Source: Sphingomonas sp. PP-F2F-A104-K0414 (GTDB lineage: Bacteria > Pseudomonadota > Alphaproteobacteria > Sphingomonadales > Sphingomonadaceae). Taken from it: DNA of 64,000 bases. The stretch is from contig NZ_SLYD01000012.1 in assembly GCF_004340945.1 (NCBI RefSeq), positions 1-64,000 of the forward strand, read 5' to 3'. Below the pieces are notes generated by a model. It had not been told where the DNA came from, made no database searches, and saw only the letters and a program-made list of their open reading frames with translations. Below are positions 44,198 through 52,786 of this stretch, one piece after another. The position numbers and the translations under genes were made by a program. Numbering within the stretch: position 1 is the first letter of the stretch; every line of letters starts with the position of its first letter.

Positions 44198-44935
44198 ATG
44201 GATTCCACACCTTACACCACCGAGCTTTCCGACGCCGCGATCGACTCGACCGACGAGATCGACGTCACGACCGTCTTCGCGCCCGTCTCCGCGTTGCCCG
44301 AGACCGAGCCGCCGCGTGACTGCCCGCTCTGCCCGCGCCTCGTCGCGGTGCGCGAGCAGTTGCGGACCGAGTTCCCGACCTGGTGGAACGCGCCCGTCCC
44401 CGTGTTCGGAGATCCGGCGGCATGGCTCGGGATCATCGGCCTCGCGCCCGGCAAACACGGCGCGAACCGCACCGGACGTGCGTTCACCGGCGATTATGCG
44501 GGGCAGTTCCTGTACGAGACGCTCGGGCGGTTCGGGCTGGCCACCGGCTCGTATGGCGCGAAGGCCGAGGACGGGCTGGCGCTCGACGGCGCGATCATCC
44601 TCAACGCGGTGAAGTGCCTGCCGCCCGAGAATAAGCCGACGCCGGAGGAGATTCGCACCTGCCGGCCGTTCCTCGAGACGCAGGCGGATGCGGTGCCGAG
44701 TGCGCGCGTGTTCGTGGCGTTGGGGCATATCGCGCATCAGTCGGCGGTGAAGATGCTCGGCGGGCGTTTGCCGAAGGCGCGGTTCGCGCATGGCGCGGAG
44801 CACGTCATGCCCGATGGTCGCATCCTGATCGATAGCTTCCACTGCTCGCGGTACAACGTGAATACCGGCGTGCTGACCGCGGAGATGTTCGACGCGGTGT
44901 TCAAGCGGGCGCTGGCGCTGCGCGAGACGGTTTGA
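44198..44935 (+). CDS. Uracil-DNA glycosylase, family 5 (UDGb)
   Basis: The 245-residue DNA repair enzyme has motif A G-L-A-P-G-K-H-G-A-N-R-T-G-R (81-94), the late H215-C-S-R-Y-N motif, and four Cys (42, 45, 140, 155) that fit the [4Fe-4S] cluster of family 4/5 UDGs. It lacks a polar catalytic Asp in motif A, as in UDGb. A family 1 ung gene lies 3 kb downstream. Confidence 0.92.
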   Translation: MDSTPYTTELSDAAIDSTDEIDVTTVFAPVSALPETEPPRDCPLCPRLVAVREQLRTEFPTWWNAPVPVFGDPAAWLGIIGLAPGKHGANRTGRAFTGDYAGQFLYETLGRFGLATGSYGAKAEDGLALDGAIILNAVKCLPPENKPTPEEIRTCRPFLETQADAVPSARVFVALGHIAHQSAVKMLGGRLPKARFAHGAEHVMPDGRILIDSFHCSRYNVNTGVLTAEMFDAVFKRALALRETV

Positions 44936-44983
44936 AACGCAAGCCTTCGACGTCGCCGCGGACATAAGCTGGACTCTGTTTTA

Positions 44984-45108
44984 ATCCTCCCCCGCCAGGG
45001 GGAGGTTGCTGGCTCTTGCCAGACGGAGGGGGAGGTAAGTGCAACCCCTGCTCCGTGTCCGCCCCCTCCGTCACCTTCGGTGACACCTCCCCCTGGCGGG
45101 GGAGGATT
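44984..45108. repeat. Palindromic repeat, CTCCCCCGC family (copy 2)
   Basis: A ~125 bp element begins AATCCTCCCCCGCCAGGGGG and ends CCCCTGGCGGGGGAGGATTG. The middle shares TTGCCAGACGGAGGGGGAGG with the copy at 38207-38340. It separates the convergent UDG and MBL genes. Confidence 0.85.
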
Positions 45109-45117
45109 GGCCCGCGT

Positions 45118-45897
45118 CTAGTCGATCACCCAGGCTTCGCCGGCCTCTGGCGTACGAAAGCGATCCGCGGCGATGTGTTCTCGCGCCAACGCTGCGCGGA
45201 GGTGGTCGGGCGGTTCGTTGATCCCCTCCGAGGTCAGTTCGAACGTGCCCCAGTGGACGCCGATCGCATAGGCCGCGCCAAGCTGTTCGAACGCGGTCAC
45301 CGCCTGGTCCGGGCCGATATGATTATCGGTCTCGTGGCCGGCGAAATGATAGGCGCCGATCGGCAGGATCGCGAGGCGGACCGCTCCCGCCGCGCGCGCC
45401 TCGGTCGCCCAGCGCATATCGCCCGGACCGGTGTCGCCCGCGAAATACAGGTTGCCGCCGGGCAGCGTCACGGTGAAGCCTGCCCATAACGTCTTGTCGC
45501 GGTCGCCGGGGTCGTATTCGCTCCAGTGATGCGCGCGCTCGACGATCACGTCGACGCCGGGGCGTAGTGACACATGCCCGCCCCAGTCTCGCGCTTCTGC
45601 ATGAACACCGTTGCGCTTGAGGATCTGGTCGTTGCCGAGACCGGTGACGATCAGCGGTTTGTCTCGGTGCCAGAGTTTTCGCATCGCACGCATATCGAGA
45701 TGATCGCGGTGGTCGTGGCTTAAGAGGATCAGGTCGATCTTCGGCAGGTCCGCGAGGCGCACACCGGGTTCGCGGACTCGCTTCACGCCGACGAACTGGA
45801 CCGGGGACGACCGCTCGAGCCACATCGGATCGGTCAGGATGTTGAGCCCCTGGGTCTGCACCAGCACGGTCGAATGGCCGATCCAGGTGACGCGCAT
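45118..45897 (-). CDS. MBL-fold hydrolase, C-terminal part of a split gene
   Basis: The 259-residue metallo-beta-lactamase-fold domain has I-G-H-S-T at the start and the metal motif S-H-D-H-R-D-H-L-D, and resembles NAPE-PLD/RomA-type hydrolases. It lies in frame with the lipoprotein fragment at 45952-46155, with 18 sense codons between an amber codon and this ATG. The natural product was probably one lipoprotein of about 345 residues. As it stands, only a cytoplasmic fragment without signal peptide could be made. Confidence 0.85.
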   Translation of the reverse strand: MRVTWIGHSTVLVQTQGLNILTDPMWLERSSPVQFVGVKRVREPGVRLADLPKIDLILLSHDHRDHLDMRAMRKLWHRDKPLIVTGLGNDQILKRNGVHAEARDWGGHVSLRPGVDVIVERAHHWSEYDPGDRDKTLWAGFTVTLPGGNLYFAGDTGPGDMRWATEARAAGAVRLAILPIGAYHFAGHETDNHIGPDQAVTAFEQLGAAYAIGVHWGTFELTSEGINEPPDHLRAALAREHIAADRFRTPEAGEAWVID

Positions 45898-45951
45898 CGC
45901 CTGGCCCTCGACGCGCGCCGGGGGCCGCGTCGGGTTTACGGAGACTTCGGG

Positions 45952-46155
45952 CTAGCTCCGATAGGGTGGCTTTACGAGATTGCGGAGCAGTGCGACCGGG
46001 CCCTGCTTCTGCTCGCCGGTGCTGCCTTGCACGCCGTCGGGGTTGAAGAAGCGCGTGCCGTTGAAGTGATCGCTCGACGGAAAGGTCTTGAGGGACGGCG
46101 TCGCGCAGCCGGCGAGGAGCGCGAGAGCGAGCAGTATCGAGCGGGTGCGGAGCAT
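45952..46155 (-). pseudogene. Lipoprotein N-terminus of the split MBL gene
   Basis: The 67-residue frame starts with a signal peptide and lipobox L-L-A-G-C (Cys17) and continues D-H-F-N-G-T-R-F-F-N-P-D-G, typical of the N-terminus of RomA-like MBL lipoproteins. It stops at TAG (45952-45954) after P-P-Y-R-S, where homologues would be expected to have Trp (TGG). The same frame goes on into the MBL domain. Confidence 0.75.
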
Positions 46156-46223
46156 GTCGCGCTGACGAATATGTCACCCGACCATCAGGGTCCAGTCACG
46201 CGCGAAGGGCCACAGCGGATGGC

Positions 46224-46799
46224 ATGGACGATGATTTCGAGGTGCGCGGGTTGCACGAGCAGCTGTCGGAAGAGCGTGCGGCCAGTGGGGAGGCGTTCGA
46301 CCAGCGGATCGCGTTGTTCACCGCGATCCTGGCGACGCTGGCGGCGGTGACGAGTTTTCTTGGCGGGCATACGCAGAACGAGGCGCTGCTCCACAAGAAC
46401 GAGGCGGTGCTGATCAAGGCGCAGGCGTCGGATGCGTGGGGCTATTACCAGGCGGAGGATCTGAAGCGGCATATCGCGGAGATGGAGGTCGATCTCGCAC
46501 CGCCCGGGTTGGGTGCGACTCAGATGGCGAAGCATCGGGCGGATATCGCGCGGTACAAGGCGCGCGGGGCTGGGTTGAAGCGGCAGGCGGAGGCGCTCGA
46601 CCGGCAATCGGCGATGGCGAACGAGGAGTCGGACGAGGCGTTGCGGCCGCATACGAAGCTGGCGCTGGCGGTGACCGCGATCCAGGTGGCGATCGCGTTG
46701 GCGTCGATTACGGCGCTGACCGGGCGGCGGTGGTTGCTGTGGGTCGCGGGGGCGGCCGCGCTGGTGGGCGCGGCGTTGGCGGGGCTGGCCTGGTTTTGA
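46224..46799 (+). CDS. DUF4337 membrane protein
   Basis: The 191-residue protein has an N-terminal helix (about 28-50), a long charged helical middle part (E-A-V-L-I-K-A-Q-A-S-D-A-W-G-Y-Y-Q-A), and two C-terminal helices (about 147-190). This is the DUF4337 layout. Function is unknown. It starts 68 bp from the divergent lipoprotein fragment. Confidence 0.85.
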   Translation: MDDDFEVRGLHEQLSEERAASGEAFDQRIALFTAILATLAAVTSFLGGHTQNEALLHKNEAVLIKAQASDAWGYYQAEDLKRHIAEMEVDLAPPGLGATQMAKHRADIARYKARGAGLKRQAEALDRQSAMANEESDEALRPHTKLALAVTAIQVAIALASITALTGRRWLLWVAGAAALVGAALAGLAWF

Positions 46800-46814
46800 T
46801 CCTCCCCAAAACTC

Positions 46815-46897
46815 CGTCATCCTGGGCTCGACCCAGGATCCAGGGCCACATTCGCTGCGCGTCGTAAATCTGGATCCCAGCTTTCGCTGGAATGACG
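46815..46897. repeat. Palindromic repeat, CGTCATCC family (diverged)
   Basis: The outer arms are CGTCATCCTGGG and CGCTGGAATGACG, with inner GGATCCAG/CTGGATCC. It is a diverged member of the family at 20361 and 27103, between convergent genes. Confidence 0.7.
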
Positions 46898-46903
46898 AGG
46901 GCG

Positions 46904-47752
<849 letters not shown>

Positions 47753-47800
47753 GGCGGCGCATATAAGGTGACGCGCCGTGGAGTGCGAGCCTTCTTGCTG

Positions 47801-47876
47801 TTCCCCCGCGGGGGCGGGGGTCCAGGGTTGCGGGCGGTATCGTGTGTGATCCTGGACCCCCGCCTTCGCGGGGGAA
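47801..47876. repeat. Palindromic repeat, TTCCCCCGCGGGGGCG family
   Basis: The arms are TTCCCCCGCGGGGGCGGGGG and CCCCCGCCTTCGCGGGGGAA, with TCCAGG/CCTGGA inside. It is related to the element inside thiD at 29691. It lies between the divergent aguB and ung genes. Confidence 0.85.
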
Positions 47877-47923
47877 CGAGGGGGCGATTGACACTGCCCT
47901 GCCCTGTCCGACATGCGCCGGGG

Positions 47924-48622
47924 ATGATGACACCCACCCTCCCCGCAAGCTGGCAGTCACTCCAAGCCGAGCTCGAGGCGCCGTATATGCGGGCGCTCGA
48001 TGCGTTCCTGGAGACCGAGCGGGCGGCTGGGGCTCGGGTGTTTCCGGAGGATGCGGATCGGTTTCGGGCGCTGGAGCTTACCCCGCTCGATCAGGTGCGG
48101 GTCGTGATCCTGGGGCAGGATCCGTATCACGGCGAGGGGCAGGCGCATGGCCTCAGCTTCTCGGTGCGGAAGGGCGTGCGGACACCGCCGAGCCTGGTGA
48201 ATATCTACAAGGAGCTGGAGGCGGATCTCGGGATCCCGCGAGCGCGCCATGGCATGCTCGATCACTGGGCCGCGCAGGGCGTGCTGTTGCTCAACGCAGT
48301 GCTGAGCGTGCGGATGGGCGAGGCGGCGTCGCACCAGAAGCGCGGCTGGGAGCAATTTACCGACGCCGTCATCGCGGCGGTGAACGCGCAGGACAAACCG
48401 GTCGTGTTCCTGCTGTGGGGGGCGTATGCGCAGAAGAAGGCGGCGTTCGTCGACGATATCGAAAAGGGCGGGCGACACCTGGTGATCCAGTCCGCGCACC
48501 CGTCGCCGCTAGCCGCGCGAACCGGGTTCTTCGGATCGCGGCCGTTCAGCCGGGCCAACGCCTTTCTCGAAACCCATGGGCGCACCCCGATCGATTGGGC
48601 GCTGCCGGAGACCGACCGATGA
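47924..48622 (+). CDS. ung: Uracil-DNA glycosylase, family 1
   Basis: The 232-residue enzyme removes uracil from DNA. It has the water-activating loop G-Q-D66-P-Y-H-G, the P-P-S-L-x-N-I-Y-K-E-L segment, L-L-N-A-V-L-S-V and the C-terminal H192-P-S-P-L. Start 47924 (or 47927) gives the usual length; longer frames run through the repeat. It overlaps the next gene by ATGA. Confidence 0.96.
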   Translation: MMTPTLPASWQSLQAELEAPYMRALDAFLETERAAGARVFPEDADRFRALELTPLDQVRVVILGQDPYHGEGQAHGLSFSVRKGVRTPPSLVNIYKELEADLGIPRARHGMLDHWAAQGVLLLNAVLSVRMGEAASHQKRGWEQFTDAVIAAVNAQDKPVVFLLWGAYAQKKAAFVDDIEKGGRHLVIQSAHPSPLAARTGFFGSRPFSRANAFLETHGRTPIDWALPETDR

Positions 48623-48918
48623 GTGACGAATACACCTATGACGAAGCAACCGGCGAATGGGTCGCCGGCGGTGCTACGACCGCGGTGGCGGTGGATGACG
48701 GCGCGGTCGTGGTGCGGGATTCGGTCGGCAACGTGCTGGCGGATGGCGATCAGGTGACGCTGATCAAGGACCTGACCGTGAAGGGCGCTGGCCAGACGCT
48801 CAAGCGCGGGACGCTGATCAAGTCGATCCGGCTAACCGGCGACGCGCAGGAGATCGACTGTCGGTACGAGGGGATCAAGGGGCTGGTGCTGCGCGCGGAA
48901 TTCGTTCGGAAACGGTAA
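48619..48918 (+). CDS. PhnA/YjdM-type protein without zinc ribbon
   Basis: The 99-residue protein carries the PhnA C-terminal domain: V-R-D-S-V-G-N-V-L-A-D-G-D-Q-V-T-L-I-K-D-L, then V-K-G, I-K-S-I-R-L and I-K-G-L-V-L-R-A-E-F-V-R-K. The usual N-terminal Cys zinc ribbon is replaced by an acidic D-E-Y-T-Y-D-E-A-T-G-E-W stretch. PhnA family proteins have no proven role in phosphonate use. It is coupled to ung. Confidence 0.85.
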   Translation: MSDEYTYDEATGEWVAGGATTAVAVDDGAVVVRDSVGNVLADGDQVTLIKDLTVKGAGQTLKRGTLIKSIRLTGDAQEIDCRYEGIKGLVLRAEFVRKR

Positions 48919-49067
48919 GACTGCAACCACGGCGCCGTCGATGCGCGATGAGATGGTGGACATCCGATCGCGTCGCCAAAGTCGGGGTAGTGCCCGATCC
49001 ATCGCATCACAGGGACATCACAATGCCCTTCCGATCGCCATCGGCGATTGGAAGCCACGGTGTTTGG

Positions 49068-49814
49068 TCAGATGCCGGATGCCCGCCGGCCAGCCTTTTC
49101 GCGAAGGACCAGACGGAAAATCCGGGGGCAATCGATCAGATAGCGCCGCCACAACCGCGCAGGATTCGACATCAGGCGATGCAACCATTCCACGCCGGAT
49201 TTTTGCATCCAGACCGGCGCCCTGCGCTGGCGGTCGGTCAGGAAATCGATCGACGCACCAACGCACAACGCCACGCCGGGCCGCTGCCGAAACGCGGCCA
49301 GCGCGTCGGCGAATCGTTCCTGCTTGGGCGAACCGAAACACACGAGCAGGATGTCCCAATCGGCATCCGCAGCGTCGTGCAGACAGGCAGACCAGGCCTC
49401 GCTCCCCACCGCCATGCTGCCCGGTGATGCGATGAAGGTGGTTCGAGCCTTGGGAAAACGCGCCACCAACGTTCGCCAGTCATCGTGGCTGGGTCCGATG
49501 ATACCGATATTATGCATCATGTTGTTTGCCAGCAGATCGGCGACGAGATCCGAACCGGGATAGACGTCGAGCGCTACGCCGGTCATCCCGGCCAGCTTTG
49601 CCAAGACCCGGCTGTCGCAGATCTGCAGGGCGGCATGGTCGTACACCGCTTTGATCGCGGGATCCTGATCGGCCCGGGTCACGAAATCGACGTTCGGCGT
49701 GATGACGAAGCCGTAGGACTGTCGGGACAGCGTTTCGATACGACGGGTCAATGCCTCGCGGCTGCCCTGCGCGAAACGGAACCCCAGGAATGCCTTGTCG
49801 TCGTGCACCGGCAT
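49068..49814 (-). CDS. WecG/TagA/CpsF glycosyltransferase
   Basis: The 248-residue GT26 family protein has V-I-T-P-N-V-D-F-V near residue 40 and D-I-L-L-V-C-F-G-S-P-K-Q-E near 165, the family's active-site region. It continues G-V-A-L-C-V-G-A-S-I-D-F-L-T, then R-R-A-P. Such enzymes add N-acetylmannosaminuronate or related sugars to a lipid-linked acceptor. The ATG at 49814 fits the family start. It marks the edge of the polysaccharide region. Confidence 0.9.
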   Translation of the reverse strand: MPVHDDKAFLGFRFAQGSREALTRRIETLSRQSYGFVITPNVDFVTRADQDPAIKAVYDHAALQICDSRVLAKLAGMTGVALDVYPGSDLVADLLANNMMHNIGIIGPSHDDWRTLVARFPKARTTFIASPGSMAVGSEAWSACLHDAADADWDILLVCFGSPKQERFADALAAFRQRPGVALCVGASIDFLTDRQRRAPVWMQKSGVEWLHRLMSNPARLWRRYLIDCPRIFRLVLREKAGRRASGI

Positions 49815-49995
49815 CGTTGTACTTCGCACTATATCGTCATCCTCGCACCACGGTCGACGACCGGGCAGACCACCCTGCCCCGTCATCCCGTACCGTCTCA
49901 CATTATTCCTATGCTCGGCGTCCCTATCAGCGGATCGCCATAGTGCAAGCCACGACCTTCGTTCGATCTTTCCCGAACATGGCATGCCGGGATCA

Positions 49996-51054
49996 CTATT
50001 GCGCGGCGTGCGGGACCGGCTTGATCATCGCCAATACTGCGCTCTTTTCCATGGAGACGAGGGCGCTCGCCTTGTCGCCGAGACCATAGGACATGACGAC
50101 CCTGCCATCGTGCTCGGCCAACCCGGCGCAGAACTCGATACCGCGCTTTTCGAAGAAAAACGGCTCGGACATACCAACGACATTCCAGTCGGGATCCAGG
50201 ACGACGAACCGATGAGGATAGAGCGGCTCCATCTTCGGCAAGCTGGCCGTCAATTTGCGCGCCGCCAGATGCGCCACGCACAGCCAATTTCCATCCCACG
50301 CGATGATCTGCGACGACCCGGACCAGTTGGCCAGCGCGGGAATACGGGTCGAACGCCGATATCGCTTCGCCAGGCGCTCGCCATCGAATGCGTAGACCTG
50401 CATGTCTTCAAGGCGGTACAGGAACGTCGGCTGCTCCGCGTCCAGCACGGGCATCCAGTTTTTTTCGCGGGGAGCGCCGTGCGGCGAGGGCAACAGCTGG
50501 AGCGGACCGACATCCGTATCGCGGATCTCGGCGATGCACATCGTGTTGCGGGTCCCCGTCCAGTCCGGCATCACTGCGCCTTCCTGATCGGGGACGGCAG
50601 CCTGCGGGGCGAGTTGCAGTGCGCTCCATAGTCCGAAGAGCCGCCCATGATCGATGAAGAGGCGTGGATCCTCCAAACCGTTCCGCGCCTCGGGCACGGT
50701 CGACCGCGCGACATGGTCGTCGAGAAGAAAGGCCGCGACGGGGTTGAGGGAGTCATCGCACTCGATCAGCCAGGTTTCCGACGCGAGATTGTCGATCCCG
50801 CCGGGCACGACATAGGCCCCCTGCGCCGTCATGCGGTAATTCGGCCGCCGCGCCGCGACGAGCCATTTTCCCTGCCACCGCAGAATGCTCGGATTGCAGA
50901 GCCCCTCGACACCCGCCACGCGCAAGGGCGTGTGCCGAACGCCTGGGCGCCTCGCCAGCAGCGGTGCGCGAACCGCAAGCAAGGCTTCGCGGATCTGACC
51001 GACTCTGAAGTCCAGATATGAGGCAGCCTTTGCGGACCAACGTGCCATGCTCAT
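49996..51054 (-). CDS. Beta-propeller glycosidase/phosphorylase-like protein
   Basis: The 352-residue protein looks like a five-bladed beta-propeller of the GH43/GH130 type. N-P-S-I-L lies near residue 54, E-D-P-R-L-F near 125, K-N-W-M-P-V near 200, and E-F-C-A-G-L-A-E-H-D-G-R-V-V-M-S-Y-G near 313. The E-D-P-R and the late Asp are typical. No signal peptide is seen, so it may act on nucleotide- or lipid-linked sugars in the cytoplasm. It lies beside the wecG-type gene and is the main candidate for a tailoring enzyme of this locus. Confidence 0.65.
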   Translation of the reverse strand: MSMARWSAKAASYLDFRVGQIREALLAVRAPLLARRPGVRHTPLRVAGVEGLCNPSILRWQGKWLVAARRPNYRMTAQGAYVVPGGIDNLASETWLIECDDSLNPVAAFLLDDHVARSTVPEARNGLEDPRLFIDHGRLFGLWSALQLAPQAAVPDQEGAVMPDWTGTRNTMCIAEIRDTDVGPLQLLPSPHGAPREKNWMPVLDAEQPTFLYRLEDMQVYAFDGERLAKRYRRSTRIPALANWSGSSQIIAWDGNWLCVAHLAARKLTASLPKMEPLYPHRFVVLDPDWNVVGMSEPFFFEKRGIEFCAGLAEHDGRVVMSYGLGDKASALVSMEKSAVLAMIKPVPHAAQ

Positions 51055-51446
51055 CCTCGTAAAAAATTCAGGTTTTCACCGCGCGAGCGGCGGTACTGCG
51101 GTTCGGTAGGGTCGTCCACGAAGCAAACGCTGTGCAAACCCGCCGCTGCGAGCCGAACGACACCAGATCGGCGTGCCTGATACTCGCATGTCCGGCGGGT
51201 GGACCACCGTGCTCGCGAACGTTGACGGGGGTGCACGCAACGCCTTGCAAGGCCTCGCTGCGAGACATCGGAAACACGACCGCTCGGCGTGGAATCGAGG
51301 CTTTCTACATCGGCTTTTAACCTGCTGTAAAAAAATTGTAAAAAAGTCTTGTCAACGCCAGCAAGATGGTGAACCTTGCTCATGTGTCCGCGTTTGGGAC
51401 ACATATGGAAACGAGACCGGGATACCGGCTTACCAATGGAGTGGGT
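51055..51446. promoter_or_regulatory. Intergenic control region of the polysaccharide locus
   Basis: A ~390 bp gap without a convincing gene lies between divergent transcripts. It has an unusually AT-rich stretch with TTGTAAAAAA present twice (51322-51346) next to a TTGTCA -35-like box (51349-51354). It also holds a perfect inverted repeat ATGTGTCC-N7-GGACACAT (51382-51404). The repeat looks like an operator. The regulator is unknown. Confidence 0.5.
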
Positions 51447-51566
51447 ATGAATAATCACCAGACCGTCATCCGAGAGGCTCCGTCCGCTCAAGGTGCCATG
51501 TCCCTGTTGGGCGCTGTGCTCGTCGGTATAACAGTCTGGGCTGGAGCGATTACATACCTGCTGTGA
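51447..51566 (+). CDS. Small membrane peptide
   Basis: A 39-residue frame has a GGAG site five bases before the ATG. Residues 18-39 form one transmembrane helix (M-S-L-L-G-A-V-L-V-G-I-T-V-W-A-G-A-I-T-Y-L-L). It lies right after the operator-like repeat. No family was recognised. Confidence 0.45.
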   Translation: MNNHQTVIREAPSAQGAMSLLGAVLVGITVWAGAITYLL

Positions 51567-51577
51567 CCGATGCAAAA

Positions 51578-51607
51578 CCGCCGCTAGCGGGATGTGTCTA
51601 GCGGCGG
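51578..51607 (-). terminator. Hairpin terminator overlapping a gene end
   Basis: A perfect inverted repeat CCGCCGCTAG-N10-CTAGCGGCGG is followed on the minus strand by TTTT. It can end the minus-strand gene whose stop codon lies within it (51584-51586), and on the plus strand it follows the small peptide gene. Confidence 0.7.
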
Positions 51608-52657
51608 CGGAGCAGACGCGACGCGCTTCCCCGAGCCCCCCACGGTCGTTGGGCTGTTGTTAAGAACGCGAACAAGCTTGTCCCTGACCTTGCGGACGTC
51701 CTTAAACAGATTGCTGGTTGCCGCCTTGTCACAGCCGGTCTCGGTCACAGCCAAAGTTTCCGATCCCACCGACGCGTCGACGACATACCCGCCGAACCGC
51801 TGGTAGGCACGAGCCAGCGCAGCACCTTCGCGGGTCAATCCCAGCGACGCGATATCGACGTCGGGTCGGATCCCGATAAGCGCGCCCATCGGTACAAGTC
51901 CCGCATAATTGTTCTTGCCGCCGCCGTCGCTCATGCTCGCCGGCCAGACCTTCTGGCCCGCCATGGTCGGTGATTTGCGCAGCATCGTCGTGCTAAAGAC
52001 CATCGCGACGGCATGCGGGATCTCACCGCGCCGCAATTCCTCGCACCGCACCAGTCCGCCGAGCAGCGATCCGCCGAAGCCGCGAATCCCTTCCGATCGT
52101 CCCTCGCCGCTGGCAATGCCCGATCCCTTCAGATCGACGCGTACCAGATAGTTTGCGTGGATCGTCCGATGCGCCGAATCCCATTTGCCGATCCAGGCCT
52201 CATACGCCACCTGCCCGGTCGGATCGATCAAGACGGCATGTCCGTCGCTGCCACCGAGAAACTGTACCGAGGACGGCGTCCGCAGTTCGATCGAGCCATT
52301 GGTCATCGCTCCACCCGCCGGCCAGGCCGCGGTCGCCGAGCGCCGTTCGAACGTCCACCGCACGAGCGGGTCGCTCTCCTTGGCGCGGTACACGCCAAAG
52401 GCTCCGACCGCGATCCAGGCGTAGGACCCGCTGTGGTAACCCACGTCGTCGCTGTGGATCATCGCCGTTTCGGCCGCGGTATCGGACTGGAATACCGCAC
52501 CACGTCCAAGCGGCGTGTTCCATATGCTCGTATCGGCAAACGGCTGGTCGGCGGCTTGCCGCGTGGTCGTCTGGGCTGGGCTCGACGTCGTCAGCACCAG
52601 GCTTGCGCCTGCCAGAGCAAGCGCCGGGCCGAACCGCGAATTCACTCTTTTCGTCAC
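51584..52657 (-). CDS. Secreted protein of unknown function
   Basis: The GTG start at 52657, with GGGAA upstream, gives 357 residues with a clear signal peptide (about 1-28: basic N-end, A-L-A-L-A-G-A-S-L-V-L core, S-P-A-Q-T). The mature part begins F-A-D-T-S-I-W-N-T-P-L-G and is rich in Gly, Ser and aromatic residues, beta-type, ending with a Pro-rich tail. No family was recognised. Its place among polymer genes suggests binding to or processing of polysaccharide. Confidence 0.7.
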   Translation of the reverse strand: MTKRVNSRFGPALALAGASLVLTTSSPAQTTTRQAADQPFADTSIWNTPLGRGAVFQSDTAAETAMIHSDDVGYHSGSYAWIAVGAFGVYRAKESDPLVRWTFERRSATAAWPAGGAMTNGSIELRTPSSVQFLGGSDGHAVLIDPTGQVAYEAWIGKWDSAHRTIHANYLVRVDLKGSGIASGEGRSEGIRGFGGSLLGGLVRCEELRRGEIPHAVAMVFSTTMLRKSPTMAGQKVWPASMSDGGGKNNYAGLVPMGALIGIRPDVDIASLGLTREGAALARAYQRFGGYVVDASVGSETLAVTETGCDKAATSNLFKDVRKVRDKLVRVLNNSPTTVGGSGKRVASAPPPLDTSR

Positions 52658-52786
52658 GACTGTTCCCTTCGATGCGTCTCCGTTATAGTGAGCGCAATCA
52701 GACGCGTATGTAGTGGACGCGTCCGATCCCCTTCCATTCGCCGATGCAAATGCATCGTTCGATCGATTTCGAGGGCCCTCCCCAAA

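Noticed and set aside
51051..51575. 174-residue minus-strand open frame in the polysaccharide control region
   Set aside because: It has low-quality, Cys/Arg-rich composition, no domain, and it overlaps the AT-rich promoter region.
52013..52786. Extended N-terminus of the glycosyltransferase
   Set aside because: It is antisense to the secreted-protein gene, and the glycosyltransferase fold begins at 52787.
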